DNA of 64,000 bases from Gonocerus acuteangulatus (taxonomy: Eukaryota > Arthropoda > Insecta > Hemiptera > Coreidae). The translations under genes were made by a program, and so were the position numbers. Positions 11,030 through 21,365 of the stretch are shown here, in pieces. Under the pieces are notes generated by a model that saw nothing but the letters and a program-made list of their open reading frames with translations, did no database searches and was not told the DNA's origin. The stretch's first letter is position 1, and every line of letters begins with the position of its first letter. Where the stretch lies: assembly GCA_946811695.1 (NCBI GenBank), contig OX328126.1, positions 9,140,361 through 9,204,360 of the forward strand, in the 5' to 3' direction.

Positions 11030-11309
11030 TGATTGGGGTGATAGGGGCGACCCTGCTCCGGCATGGTGCCGGTCGGGTGGAGGTGGGTCTTCCGGTGTCG
11101 TGGGCCCTCAGGACAAAAGGGTCCATGAGCTTGGAGGGTCTGGTCGGCCTGCTCCCACCGAAATGACCCTCGGCCACAAGCTCGTGTCATGTAATATCTG
11201 CAGTATACTGTAAACCCTCATCGAGTGAGGGGCCTGCGATATCGGCGGGCGTGCCCTCGCCTGGTCGGGTCCTGTCGGTGGTGGTGACGCTATCTGTCAC
11301 CCCAATCAA
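11030..11309. mobile_element. GC-rich MITE-like element
   Basis: Terminal inverted repeats TGATTGGGGTGATAG (left) and CTATCTGTCACCCCAATCA (right) bound a ~280-bp body that is markedly GC-richer than its surroundings (GGTGCCGGTCGGGTGGAGG and similar). No coding frame or target duplication could be defined. Superfamily unknown. Confidence 0.5.
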
Positions 11310-11341
11310 GACATAAATGGCCCACGTGGCTGACATGCCCT

Positions 11342-11344
<3 letters not shown>

Positions 11345-11402
<58 letters not shown>
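11345..11402. repeat. (TA)n microsatellite
   Basis: Uninterrupted TA dinucleotides following the GC-rich element. Confidence 0.95.
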
Positions 11403-11405
<3 letters not shown>

Positions 11406-11843
11406 CCTAAATTAACCTCGTCTATATATAATGCCTTACAGGACAAATATTATTTACACTTTGTATTATAATTCACTATTTTCTAGCCGCGTTTGAAGCT
11501 CTTTGCTTGGAAAAAACAAATAAAAAATAAAAATGTAGGTAATTCAACAAGTAGTAAATAACAGAAAAAATAATGAAATATATCATTATACTCCAAACCC
11601 TAATAATGTACAAAAAAAAAATTAAACATGGTGCTTTAGATATTTATATTATAGATACAAAAGACAGCATTAATGCCCATAAAAAAAATGTCAAAGGGAA
11701 TCGTTACAAAGTAGAACAAGGGAGTAAACCTCTTAAATAAAGTGATTTCCAAAATCCAGATGTTTAGATTGGATGTTAGGCACTGCTAGATGACTAAATT
11801 TATTTACATTGAATACAGAGCTTGCGACAGTAGCGATTCGCTC

Positions 11844-11966
11844 TTTTAGCACTTTCCTCCGAAGGAAAGTAGCTATTGAGGTTGGACTCATGACGGAATT
11901 TTTGAAAAATTTCTTCAAATCTTTATCGATCCTACCTAGTAAACACCGAAAATGACCCCAGTTAAA

Positions 11967-12042
<76 letters not shown>

Positions 12043-12931
12043 CTGTTAACACGATAGCGGCCAGAGTTTTTGTTTTTTCGTCACGAAACTTGGTATATAG
12101 CATTCAATTAGCAAACGGTTGAACGAGTTCGTTAACCACCAAAGTCCGTCCACCGGAAGGGGGGGTTTACCCCGAACCCAAAACACTAATTTGACTATGT
12201 CAGCCGTAATATTTTTTATATTTCAACGAAACTTGGTATTCGTAGTGGTAATATAGAGAGAAAAGTGAGATATAAAAATGAACTAAATCGGTTTACTCCG
12301 GACCCACAATACCAATTCACCACTACCAGCCGTGATTTTTGGTATATTTCGACGAAACTCGGTATTCGTAGTGGTAAACTACAGGTAAATACGTGTTGTA
12401 AAACTAAATCGGTTCATTAGAAGGGGGGGTTTACTCCGGGCCCAAATTCCTAATATACTCATACCGGTCGTAATTGCTGCTGTATTGTAACGAAACGCGG
12501 TATACGTCGTGGGTAACTCATGAGAAAGAAGTGTTGTAAAAATGAGCTGAATCGGTCAATCGGAAAGCGGGGGTTTAATTTGTAATATATTTCAATAGAA
12601 AAGCCGCCAGACGTATGGTCACAAAGCCGCCGCAAGGAGCGCTTTCTACCACTAGAGTGACTGTATCCTGTTCCTGCGTTAGATCAAAATACGTTAATAT
12701 GAGGTTTTTTTGTGTTTATTACGTAGTGTAATAGGTACCATGTGTAAACATAACTCTGGAAGCAAATTAATAATTGATCAGTTACTCATTACAAATTTAA
12801 AAGAGAACTATTCATGTTTTTATTTTATTTATGTAGCATATTTTAAGCAAATTGTTCTGGAAAGCAGTCTATACTACCCAAATTCTGAGGAAAGTGCTTA
12901 GTTATGCAGCTCCTGCGTGACGGACTTTTTT
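11844..12931 (+). mobile_element. Repeat A, copy 3
   Basis: Same order as copy 2: hairpin end CTTTCCTCCGAAGGAAAG, CTCATGACGG, (TA)n at about 11970-12038, TGTCTGTTAACACG, a reduced set of ~140-bp modules, and the end CAGCTCCTGCGTGACGGAC. The number of internal modules differs between copies, as does the (TA)n length. Confidence 0.7.
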
Positions 12932-13064
12932 AGAAGTTGGCGGTAGAAACCACTCACAAAAGAATTATAAAAAGTTGCCAACAATCCAGAATATTTTATA
13001 ACTGGCGAATAAGGCGGAAGGTCAATAAAATATCGCCACACACTTTTACACTTTTTATTTATCT

Positions 13065-13105
13065 TCCCTACATGTTTCGCACCTTTTTTGGTGCCTACAG
13101 GGGAA
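13065..13105 (-). ncRNA. Hammerhead-like motif, left arm (damaged core)
   Basis: Minus strand: stem II GCACC-AAAAAA-GGUGC, GAAA, CAUGUA, and GGGAA for stem I are intact, but the core reads CUGUAG instead of CUGAAGAG, a change and small deletion that should abolish cleavage. Confidence 0.5.
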
Positions 13106-13181
13106 CACGCTTAAACATTAATTACAGATATCATCAAGGAGACGGCTATCGTGACTGAAAGGATACCATATCTTCAAAGGG

Positions 13182-13225
13182 TTCCCCTGAAGAGGCACCA
13201 AAAAGGGTGCGAAACATGTAGGGAA
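13182..13225 (+). ncRNA. Hammerhead-like ribozyme motif, right arm
   Basis: The elements are in type I order: stem I 5' strand UUCCC (13182-13186), core CUGAAGA (13187-13193), one extra G, stem II GCACC / GGUGC closing an AAAAAG loop, GAAA (13211-13214), stem III ACAUGU, cleavage triplet GUA, and stem I 3' strand GGGAA, which pairs perfectly with UUCCC. CUGANGA and GAAA are the invariant hammerhead core strings. The extra base before stem II and the two-pair stem III make single-copy activity uncertain; ACAUGU is self-complementary, which would suit a dimer. Confidence 0.6.
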
Positions 13226-13383
13226 GATAAATAAAAAGTGTAAAAGTGTGTGGCGATATTTTATTGACCTTCCGCCTTATTCGCCAGTTATATATATATT
13301 TGAGCTAAGGGTCATTTAATGAATAATCAGAATATTTTAGTGATTGAAAATTATTTTAAAATGGAAAGTATGAAGTTATTAAA

Positions 13384-13388
<5 letters not shown>

Positions 13389-13436
<48 letters not shown>
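13389..13436. repeat. (TA)n microsatellite
   Basis: Uninterrupted TA run after GTGTGTGTA. Confidence 0.95.
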
Positions 13437-13438
<2 letters not shown>

Positions 13439-13564
13439 ATAAACAATTAGGTACATTTTTCTAGAAAAAAACTTGAACAAAGTTTAGTTTTTGAAATATT
13501 GTGTCCATTACTTTACTTCACGTTAAAACATACATGTTTTTGTAGTTTCTACAATGTGTGTATT

Positions 13565-13855
13565 CTAAATGTGATTGTAGATGTTTGTATCTTTGAGGTG
13601 GGTGATTATTGTGTCTATTTGTGGACTGTCATCTGTCAAGAGTTCAGTCATGTCGTATGGCAGGTTTAATCTGTCTCGTTGTTTGCAGTCAGTTAGTATG
13701 TGTTTAATAGTCAAGTTTGTGTTGCAGATGGCACAAACTGGTCCGTCCTGTCTCGTCATTAAGTGGCGATGTGTCAGTAACGAATGCCCGATAAGCAATC
13801 GAGTAAGGACAACCTCGTCTCTTCTGTTCGATCGGTTGCTCAAAGGGCCGTACAC
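13565..13855 (-). pseudogene. LINE tail: post-RNase H zinc-knuckle region
   Basis: The minus frame reads SNRRDEVVLTRLLIGHSLLT, then HRHLM....CAICNTNLTIKHILTDC. This is the typical segment after RNase H in I/Jockey-like LINEs, with the C-x2-C...H-x4-C cysteine-histidine cluster. The frame ends a few residues before the usual C-terminus (TAG not far downstream). It begins abruptly at about 13855, where the strand of homology flips (next entry). Confidence 0.7.
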
Positions 13856-14031
13856 ATGCTGACAAATATGCCAAAGAAGTTACAGAAAAATGTACAGTTG
13901 ACGTGCAAGAATTAACGGTACAGGACTTAAACACTAACATAAAAACATACTTACAAAATGAATGACAAAAAACGTGGACGAACATGACAAACAATAAACT
14001 AAGGGGAATCAAGAATACCGTTTGTGTGTAG
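13856..14031 (+). pseudogene. Inverted 5' part of the same LINE: RNase H end
   Basis: The plus frame reads ADKYAKEVTEKC, matching the last RNase H motif (A-D-x-x-A-K), and continues with TYLQNE, a stop, and KTWTNMTNNKLRGIKNTV. In an intact LINE this would precede the segment at 13565-13855 on the same strand. Here it lies next to it in the opposite orientation, with a small loss at the join, as produced by twin priming. Confidence 0.6.
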
Positions 14032-14704
14032 ATGACTAAAAAGATTGACTAAAATGAAGAGGTTCTTGCAGATGTCGAACCGAGAGTCAATATTTGCAAA
14101 CATCTTACAGATATATACATATTTTTCTCATTATATATTTTATTTAGACTTAATGCATATTCGTTAGTCCGATTTTCTGTGATTGATAATTATTTTTCTT
14201 TAATTTTCCAGAGTTTACCACAAATTACATCAGCCCAACAGCAATGAGTATAAATTCAACAATGCGTTATCTCACATTCGATATTTGTATCAACGATATG
14301 GAATTAAATAAATTGTTATAAACTGAAAAGCCGTTAGAGATTCTTGAAGAAGACATGAAGAGGAGACTAAACATTAAATGGAGGACATACTTTCATTTAT
14401 TCTTGTTTGTTTTTGTGTAATTAGTTCTTTATCATTAATCAGGGCCATTGTTGTCGCCCTTTTCAATCTCCGAGAGAACTCAGACAAGTCCTCTTCGACC
14501 ATTCATTCTTAAGCAATGGAATTAAAATGCTAGATTATTCTGAAGCAAGCAAAAATAATAAAAACGAGTTGTTTTTGTTTTCGCTCTAAAGAAAATTTTA
14601 AACAATGAAGAAAAGTAATATTATCGAGAAAAATGCGTCTTTTTTTTTTTTTTTTTGCTTGCTCATCAGGAGGAGCAGATTCTATTCCAAAACATTCCTC
14701 CATT
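14032..14704. other. Anonymous AT-rich DNA
   Basis: No gene or known repeat. A T run lies at about 14640-14656. Confidence 0.4.
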
Positions 14705-14842
14705 TTTAGCGTGGTTCCTCCCTCCCTTCATAGGGAGGAACCCCGCTTATAAGGTTGATCTCATGAAACAATCCGGAAGTGCCGACTGGAAAATTTTGCG
14801 TTTCAGAACCCCTATAGACCGAAAATGACGGTGGTTCAAATT

Positions 14843-14881
<39 letters not shown>

Positions 14882-14914
14882 TTGTATATATTTATATATA
14901 TATATACTTGTATA

Positions 14915-14963
<49 letters not shown>

Positions 14964-15060
14964 CTGTTCGCTTTCTAGCTCCCAGACGAATGGTCCGATT
15001 TTATATTTTTCCTTTACTTTAGGTTTAAAATGTAAATTGGTAATTAGGTTTATAAGTTAA
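14705..15060 (+). mobile_element. Repeat B, copy 3 (truncated)
   Basis: Begins TTTAGCGTGGTTCCTCCC with the hairpin partner GGGAGGAACCCC, then GGTTGATCTCATGA, then a long impure (TA)n at 14847-14959, then TGTCTGTTCGC. It fades soon after, so the right half is lost. The two TA-derived reading frames here are not genes. Confidence 0.6.
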
Positions 15061-15229
15061 AAAGTAATAATGTGCGGTTTTGTTAAAAAGAACCAGATCC
15101 GTTATACAGATCGTTATTTGTTCGAGGCAAACGTCAAATGAGTTTTCAATAACTATTGTTAGAGACCAAGTAGAATAAAGTATTAATTTATTTATTTTCT
15201 ATTATTTAATTATTGTATTGAAGTATTGT

Positions 15230-15695
15230 AGCGTCTAGCTATACGAGAATAGCGTGGCAGCTGAGATAGAGATCCTGAGGCGGTTATCAGTCGATCTTTA
15301 ATCCTCTTGCGGATCACCACTATCTCTGCGATAGGACGGCTGATTTACCCTCGAGCCTACAGAGTCCGCCACCTCCCGGTGCAATCTTCGAGTGAGGGCA
15401 GCACCTTACGGGCTCGTCACCGGATTAACGCCGATTTGCGAGCTGCCCGCCCTAGAGCAGTAAAGCCTTGAGGCCCTTAGGAGGATTACAGCCTTGAGTC
15501 CCTTAGGAGGAGTACAGCCTTGAGTACCTTAGGAACAGCACAGACTTGAGGCCCTTAGGAGCATCTTAACGCTACTCTTGCTGCATACATCCTCTGGAGG
15601 TGCACCTTCTTCTACGCCCCGTCAAACTCCATCTTCAACTTGGCGTCAGCGAAGACGCAGGATCACCCACAGATAAGCGAGGCTATAAACTTTTT
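15230..15695. other. GC-richer unclassified segment with short tandem units
   Basis: Stands out from its AT-rich neighbours. At about 15463-15570 a ~27-bp word built on CCTTGAGGCCCTTAGGAG occurs four times with variants. No long reading frame or tRNA-like head was found. It could be the leader or tail of an unidentified element. Confidence 0.4.
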
Positions 15696-15699
15696 TAAA

Positions 15700-16597
15700 A
15701 AACCCTCAGCGGCCACTATTCACCTGACCACCAACTATACATACTTGTTATTTTCATTATTTTTTATTCGCACATAAGTTATTTTTTTCCCCCCAAAATA
15801 AATAATTCAATTTTTTTCTCACTCTATATTGTCGATCATTTAGCCTCAATAATAGGCACCTTTATGTTCAGCACCATTTCCTCATAAACATTTACTATAT
15901 ATATTTCATTAGCAATTTGGTGCTGAACGTAACAACTATATATAAACAATAATTTAATATATTAATTAATACTTAATATAAATATCTTATATTATCTAAT
16001 ACTAAAATAAATAATTATAAACGAATGAAAAAAAAATGAAATAAAACAAATCGTAGCATATTTTAGGTCCGGAATATTAAATTTTTAAAAAAATATCCCC
16101 AAAAAAATTCTTAATTGAATAATTGAGAGAATGTAGCCAAAAAATGTATTTAATATGTTGACAATGATTTTGTTTTTATTAAAAAAATTATGTATTCCTC
16201 AAGTGAAATATAATTTATAAAAGTCATTTTTTTTAATTTTCTGCATCCTTGTACACCTTTTCAGGAGCGTAGAAACACGAGAAAAAGTTATTTTTGCCTC
16301 TTCATCCTGTTTCTTCAAAACATTAACCAAAAATACGGGAACATGAGGCATGACCTATTCGTGCCACTTTGCCTGCCTCTTTCTAAGCAACGCTATGATA
16401 GAGAAACCACAACCATTCCATATTTAATGCCTTATTCATATTTTCATTATTTGGTGAAGCCATTCCTTATAAAATATATAATTTTTATTACTCCCTCCAT
16501 TTATGGCTGCTGTCATAAATGTCATCAACATTCTGGAAGAAATGTCGTGCACTGTTGATGGGTCAACCCTTACCACTCTCGAACGTCGGGTGCTTTT
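15700..16597. other. Anonymous AT-rich DNA
   Basis: A short inverted repeat (GTTCAGCACCA at about 15869 and TGGTGCTGAAC at about 15918) is visible. The small reading frame at 16343-16558 has no recognisable motif. Confidence 0.4.
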
Positions 16598-16909
16598 TTA
16601 ACCCTTGATTGACACCGTGGGGTGAAAAGTACCCCACACTTCATTCTATGGCGTATTTCTTAATTTCTGTAAATCACAGAGATTCCCTCCTTCTTCCTAA
16701 ATACTCGGATGTGCATTATCTGGTATAAACTAATATAAACAAAACCAGTTGTCAGCTAATCGCTGCATGAGAAGGTCGCGAGTAGTGTATGGGGTATTTT
16801 TTACCCCACGGTGTAGTTAACGTATAACTTTTTCGCTCAACTGATAAATCTTTACGGGCCGATCGCTTTTATAATAAAGCTTTCCAAGTGTAAAGATTTT
16901 CTCTTTGAT

Positions 16910-17161
16910 TTGAGCTTCCGTCTGGTGAAAGCTGATGTGGCATTTAGTGCCCAACTGGAGAACATGCCAAAACCACTGAAGACACTGATGCTTGTTGTTT
17001 TGGGAGATGACTCAACTCCTGATGGACCTTCAACATCTTTCGTTACCTTGGAAAAACCCGTGAGATGTTCAGTTAGTGACAGGAAGACGAAAACGCTAAG
17101 CTCTGTGTGTAGAAGGGCGATGTACCGCGAACACCGATCACTAAAATGTGTTGAATGTTAA
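16910..17161 (+). pseudogene. piggyBac transposase C-terminal fragment
   Basis: The frame contains GPSTSFVTLEKPVRCSVSDR, then KTKTLSSVCRRAMYREH and CVEC before a stop. The spacing R-C-x-x-(C/S)...C-x-x-x-M-x-x-x-H...C-x-x-C resembles the cysteine-rich C-terminal domain of piggyBac transposases, with one cysteine replaced by serine. In frame, sequence upstream (DFLFDLSFRLVKADVAF) looks coding too. The catalytic DDD region is absent, so this is a dead internal-deletion copy. The start given is only a frame start. Confidence 0.6.
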
Positions 17162-17305
17162 CAAGTCTCAATTAGACAGACATTGTATTTTCATAAAGTT
17201 CCTATTTTTTATGGCTTATGATCATTCTATTATATTAAGTGAAATTGGAATAGTTGGGATTCGGCTAAAGAAACCTCAATACGATTTTTGTAAAAAAAAT
17301 CTATA

Positions 17306-17347
17306 TTTAGGACGTTTCGGCTACTCTTTGGTAGCCTTCGTCAGCTA
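17306..17347 (-). ncRNA. Hammerhead-like ribozyme motif (Penelope-type)
   Basis: Minus strand: core CUGACGA, one extra A, stem II GGCUAC-CAAAGA-GUAGCC (6 pairs), GAAA, then CGUC. Core and cleavage triplet GUC are intact. It differs from 31195-31241 only in the stem II loop and flanks. Confidence 0.55.
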
Positions 17348-17627
17348 TAATGACAAGAAAAAACAGGAATTAACACAGAAAAAAGTTTATAATTGAGATA
17401 AGTAACAGATCTATAAATACAATTAACTTATTATAAAAGAACAATTTGGTGTTAAATTATTAGAATGAGTTCTAGAAAATCAATAGAAACATAAACAAAA
17501 AGAAGAAAAAAAGATTATTTTATTAAAGTGTATATAAGTAAACAGGTGCTAATAATAATATTAATTAATTTTAACAAAGAAATAAGATACTGCATACCAA
17601 CCTTGGTACCAACCTTGGTATGAAGTA

Positions 17628-17887
17628 CAGTGAAACCTCCCTTAACGGACATCTCCCTACAGCGGACACCTCTATTAACGGACATTTTCTCGCAGTCCCG
17701 AATTTTTCTATAGGTAAAATAAACCTCTATATTGCGGACACCTCTGTACAACGGACACGGACAGAGAAACCTGATTTTTTACCTCCATACTACAGACAAG
17801 TACAGCTAATGTAAGATATCGAAGCGTTCCTTTTGGTGTAGGTTTCCAGTAAAATGCATTAACAATAACAAACTCTTTGTGAGAATA

Positions 17888-17930
<43 letters not shown>

Positions 17931-18627
17931 ATTGACTAGTAATATCTTCCTAGGAATTTCACAACAGGAACTTCTTCCTTTTCAGCAGAAGCATATAATT
18001 TTCCCGCTGGCAGATTACTATTGTTTTGCCTACGAGGTATCAAGGTTCCGGGAATATTCCAAAACTCTCATTCCGTTCACATTCCCTCTCTTCAATTTTC
18101 AGTTGGTTTTTAGCTCTTTTTGAGTAAATATTGTGCTTTCTCTTCAATATGTCTAATCGGAAATCTCTGACACTTAAAGAACAAATTGACGTAATAACAT
18201 TTTCTAATGGCGTAAAGTGCAGATAGCTGGACAGTTGGGCTATTCTGAATTTAAGGCTTCCAATGGGTGACTGGACAAATTTCGTGGCAGGCACAAAATT
18301 TCATTTAGAGCCATTTGTGGTGAATCGGAATCAGTGAATGCGGAAACATAAACTCAGTAGGAATCCAAGCTTTCATCATTACTCTTTGTATAAACGCCTG
18401 AAAATATTTTAATTCTTTTTTTTTTTAAGTTTATACTTATTGAACTTCTTTCTATATACTTAAAAAAACTTGTGATGGATAATTATTAAATGGTTAATTA
18501 AAAAATGAATTAAATGTACATATTCGGTACGTATCCATCTCGACCAACTCCTCTGTATAGCGGACACCTCTCTATAGTGGACAACTTTGGTTCTCCCAGA
18601 GGTGTCCGCTATAGAGAGGTTTCACTG
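17628..18627 (+). mobile_element. Tigger/pogo-like DNA transposon
   Basis: Exactly 1000 bp between TA duplications (17626-17627, 18628-18629). Ends are CAGTGAAACCTCCCTTAACG and, inverted, CAGTGAAACCTCTCTATAGC; both contain repeated CGGACACCTCT words (also at 17661, 17736, 18558). The CAG start and TA duplication fit the pogo/Tigger group. A (TA)n run lies inside at 17889-17926. Only the N-terminal part of a transposase remains. Confidence 0.8.
18149..18351 (+). pseudogene. Tigger transposase N-terminal fragment
   Basis: From an ATG at 18149 the frame reads MSNRKSLTLKEQIDVI, the start of a CENP-B/pogo N-terminal helix-turn-helix. A frameshift follows at about 18214; in the next frame come QIAGQLGYSEFKASNG, a stop, and LDKFRGRHKISFRAICGESE, all matching Tigger DNA-binding domains. 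The DDD catalytic domain is missing. The longer minus-strand frame over this region is a shadow. Confidence 0.7.
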
Positions 18628-18830
18628 TATCTTATTTCTTTGTTAAAATTAATTAATATTATTATTAGCACCTATTTACTTATATACAAAATTTTTTCAA
18701 GATTGGGGTAAAATTTACCCCACAGTGTCATTAACGGAGATATCAATGACAGTGCACAATAAAGGGTTATGATACTCTGGATAAAACACAATAAAAAGTC
18801 AGATTCAACACTAGAAGTAGGTAAAATAAA

Positions 18831-20519
18831 TTTAAATAAATAAAAAACCTATTAAGATATAATTAATTAAAGTTAAACATTTCTTTTCATTATTTCATTC
18901 GCCCTGTGTACTTAAGTCGGGTGGGAATTTTAATTTTGAAGAATGAAGGATCCCCGAGTAATTTCTCGACTCGACACTAGAGTGTGTGTTTGTAGCTTCT
19001 ATCTCGCTGTAATAAGGAGGGTATTACATTCCCTGTCCTGTTGGGGATTTCCTCATCAACTCTTGTATGTAGTTAAGCCCTACGAGGCTTCAGTATTTAA
19101 ATGAAATATTCACAAGAAGAATTTGTTTAACTTTTAGGTAAAAATGCAGTTTCCCGCCCTCCAAACCGATTTCTTTCAAACTTTGCACAATAACGTATTT
19201 TGATGCACTAAACACGAATACGATAAAAAACAAAACGTCGGATTTAACTAGGAAAGAAGTTATTAAGCACTTAAGTTCACTGTTGTGCAGGTTATGAGAG
19301 CTAATGTAAACAACTAAATTTGTCAACATACGCATGCGCGGGTATGGAAAAGTTCGTAATAAGGAAGTTTAATTGAAATTTACCATAAATTATCGAAATT
19401 CATCAGCAGTTATTTATTCACAATCATTTTTTTAAATAATTAAACACTCTTCACAATTCTTGTTTCGTTCATGAAAAGTATTATATATCAGAAATCCCTT
19501 AATAATTAGCTAATGCCTTTATAATTATCGTTCTAATTCGCGCCTACCGAACTTCAATTGTCAACAAGTCAATTGTCTACTGTTATTTTATAAAAAAAAA
19601 AAAAACAATAAGTATGAAATTGCACAAATTTATAATTCTTGTCGATAATAGAGATGAATTACTCAAATTTTTATTTGAACATAAAATTAAAATAGTGCGA
19701 TTGGGGATTTGTATCCACCGAACATCCAGTCTCAAGAAGAAGAAGAACAAGAAAGCTAAGAGAGATGTCTTGGAGGATTAGAAGAATGTCTAGGACGACT
19801 TTAAGGGCATACATGCTATGCGTTTCCGCTCGCTCAAGAAGATAGCAAAACCTCAGTCAATCCAACTCGCTAAAATTAATAGAATTCTATTAATTTTAGC
19901 GAGTTGGATTGACTGGGGTTTTGTTATTTTCTTGAGCGAGCGGAAACGCATAGCATGTATGCCTTAAAGTCGTCATTTATGCCTTAAACTCATGTATGCC
20001 TTAAAGTCGTCACAAATTTAGTTGTTTACATTAGCTCTCATAACCTGCAATACAGTGAACTTAAGTGCTTAATAACTTCTTTCCTAGTTAAATCCGACGT
20101 TTTTTTTTTTTGTTTTTTTTTATCGTATTCGTGTTTAGTGCATCAAAATACGTTATTGTGCAAAGTTTGAAAGAAATCGGTTTGGAGGGCGGGAAACTGC
20201 ACTTTTACCTAAAAGTTAAACAAATTCTTCTTCTTGTGTGAATATTTCATTTAAATACTGAAGCCTCGTAGGGCTTAACTATATACAAGAGTTGATGAGG
20301 AAATCCCCAACAGGACGGGAAATGTAATACCCTTCTTATTACAGCGAGGTAGAAGCTACAAGCACACACTCTAGTGTCGAGTCGAGAAATTACTCGGGGA
20401 TCCTTCAATCTTCAAAATTAAAATTCCCACCCGACTTAAGTACACAGGGCGAATGAAATAATGAAAAGAAATGTTTAACTCTAATTAATTATATCTTAAT
20501 AGGTTTTTTATTTATTTAA
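18831..20519. repeat. 1.7-kb imperfect palindrome
   Basis: The arm 18831-19325 is repeated inverted at 20018-20519 (for example CACCCGACTTAAGTACACAG at the right against CTGTGTACTTAAGTCGGGTG at the left). The centre at 19884/19885 lies in AATAGAATTCTATT, with near-perfect arms of about 88 bp without spacer. A stretch of roughly 470 bp (19326-19792) exists only in the left arm. Each inner arm carries half of the MITE found at 30172-30364. No protein is supported; the minus frame at 19090-19335 has no motif. Confidence 0.75.
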
Positions 20520-20785
20520 AAGATTCGCATAACTTTTCTCGCGTAAATATAAACACCGAATTAGTTCATTAAGGTCCCGGAGATAAATTGTAGAAAATAA
20601 TAAATCTGAATCGCGTTTGCTTTAGAATGACAATCTCTGGAATACAAAAAAATTCACTGTTTTATATAAGAGAAAAGTTAAATAAAGAATAATGAACTCT
20701 ATATAAATAAATAAAATAAATACTTATTAGTGTCTGATACACTAATAAGTACAATACAAAATACACCACTTTCACAGATTTCTAG
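20520..20785. other. Anonymous AT-rich DNA
   Basis: Contains the short inverted pair AATAAATACTTATTAGTG / CACTAATAAGTA at about 20719-20752. Nothing else was recognised. Confidence 0.4.
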
Positions 20786-20787
20786 AG

Positions 20788-20818
<31 letters not shown>

Positions 20819-20990
20819 TTTTTACTGCGTATCAATATCTAGGCGCCACCTAAAAATCCATAATTGAGCAGGGAACTATTTTCAAAGGGGCCCTGGAAAA
20901 ATACGCATATCGTTACGCATAAAAAACGCATTCTGTTACAGACGGGACTCGTACCCGCACCTCCTACATAAAAATCAGAGGTGTCAGCAA
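20786..20990 (-). mobile_element. SINE with tRNA-like head (diverged)
   Basis: Reverse orientation: poly-T on the plus strand at 20791-20823, then the SINE-I-type tail ACTGCGTATCAATATCTAGG, and a B-box-like GGTACGAGTCCC on the minus strand at about 20945. The A box is not clear. Confidence 0.5.
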
Positions 20991-21190
20991 CAGGGGGACG
21001 AGAAAAATTATCATTTTTTTATTTATTTATTTTTTAATTTTATTTTATCTTGGAGTCAGTGATTAAATAAAAGCCCATTCCAAACCCGAATTTAAATAAA
21101 GTTTAAAGAGCATATTTTTTGATATTAATTTTCAAAATCTTTCTCAATAAATATCTATGTAGTTTCAAGATAAGAACAATTACGACCACC

Positions 21191-21333
21191 GCCAACGGCC
21201 ATAGCCACGTTACAATACACCGGTTCCCGTAGATCACCGAAGTTAAGCAACGTCGGGCGTGGTCAGTACCTGAATGGGACCTAGATAGCCCGGCGCTAAT
21301 GGCCAAGTTGTAGATGCGCAGTAAAAACAAAAA

Positions 21334-21365
<32 letters not shown>

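Larger units (their letters stand above)
12998..13291. mobile_element. Head-to-head hammerhead element (13 kb)
   Basis: Two ~110-bp arms are reverse complements: ACTGGCGAATAAGGCGGAAG at the left reappears inverted at the right end (CTTCCGCCTTATTCGCCAGT). Each arm holds one hammerhead-like motif with its 5' side facing the centre. The same outer sequence (GACCTTCCGCC) ends the element at 51893-52320, so the two belong to one family. No protein is encoded. Confidence 0.7.
17245..18692 (-). mobile_element. Penelope-like 3' end in imperfect head-to-head form
   Basis: The left part (17245-17625) matches 31140-31450: TTGGGATTCGGCTAAAGAAA, the hammerhead-like motif, and the downstream AAAGAAATAAGATACT. 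The right part (18628-18692) is an inverted copy of 17530-17592. Their meeting point was an imperfect palindrome around CCTTGGTACCAACC, into which the Tigger at 17628 inserted. No endonuclease coding remains in this copy. Confidence 0.6.
16602..18766 (+). mobile_element. piggyBac-like element, host of a nested stack
   Basis: Left boundary TTAA (16598-16601) followed by CCCTTGATTGACACCGTGGG; right end AAAGGG followed by TTAT, one change from TTAA. Read inward from the right, the end is CCCTTTATTGTGCAC, and a shared subterminal block GACACYGTGGGGT...ACCCC occurs at both sides. The C-terminal coding fragment at 16910 supports the assignment. A Penelope-like fragment (17245-18692) sits in it, and a Tigger sits in that. 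Confidence 0.65.

Noticed and set aside
21191..21279. Functional 5S rRNA gene
   Set aside because: The 3' part of 5S is missing, and a SINE tail, poly-A and target duplication show a retroposon.
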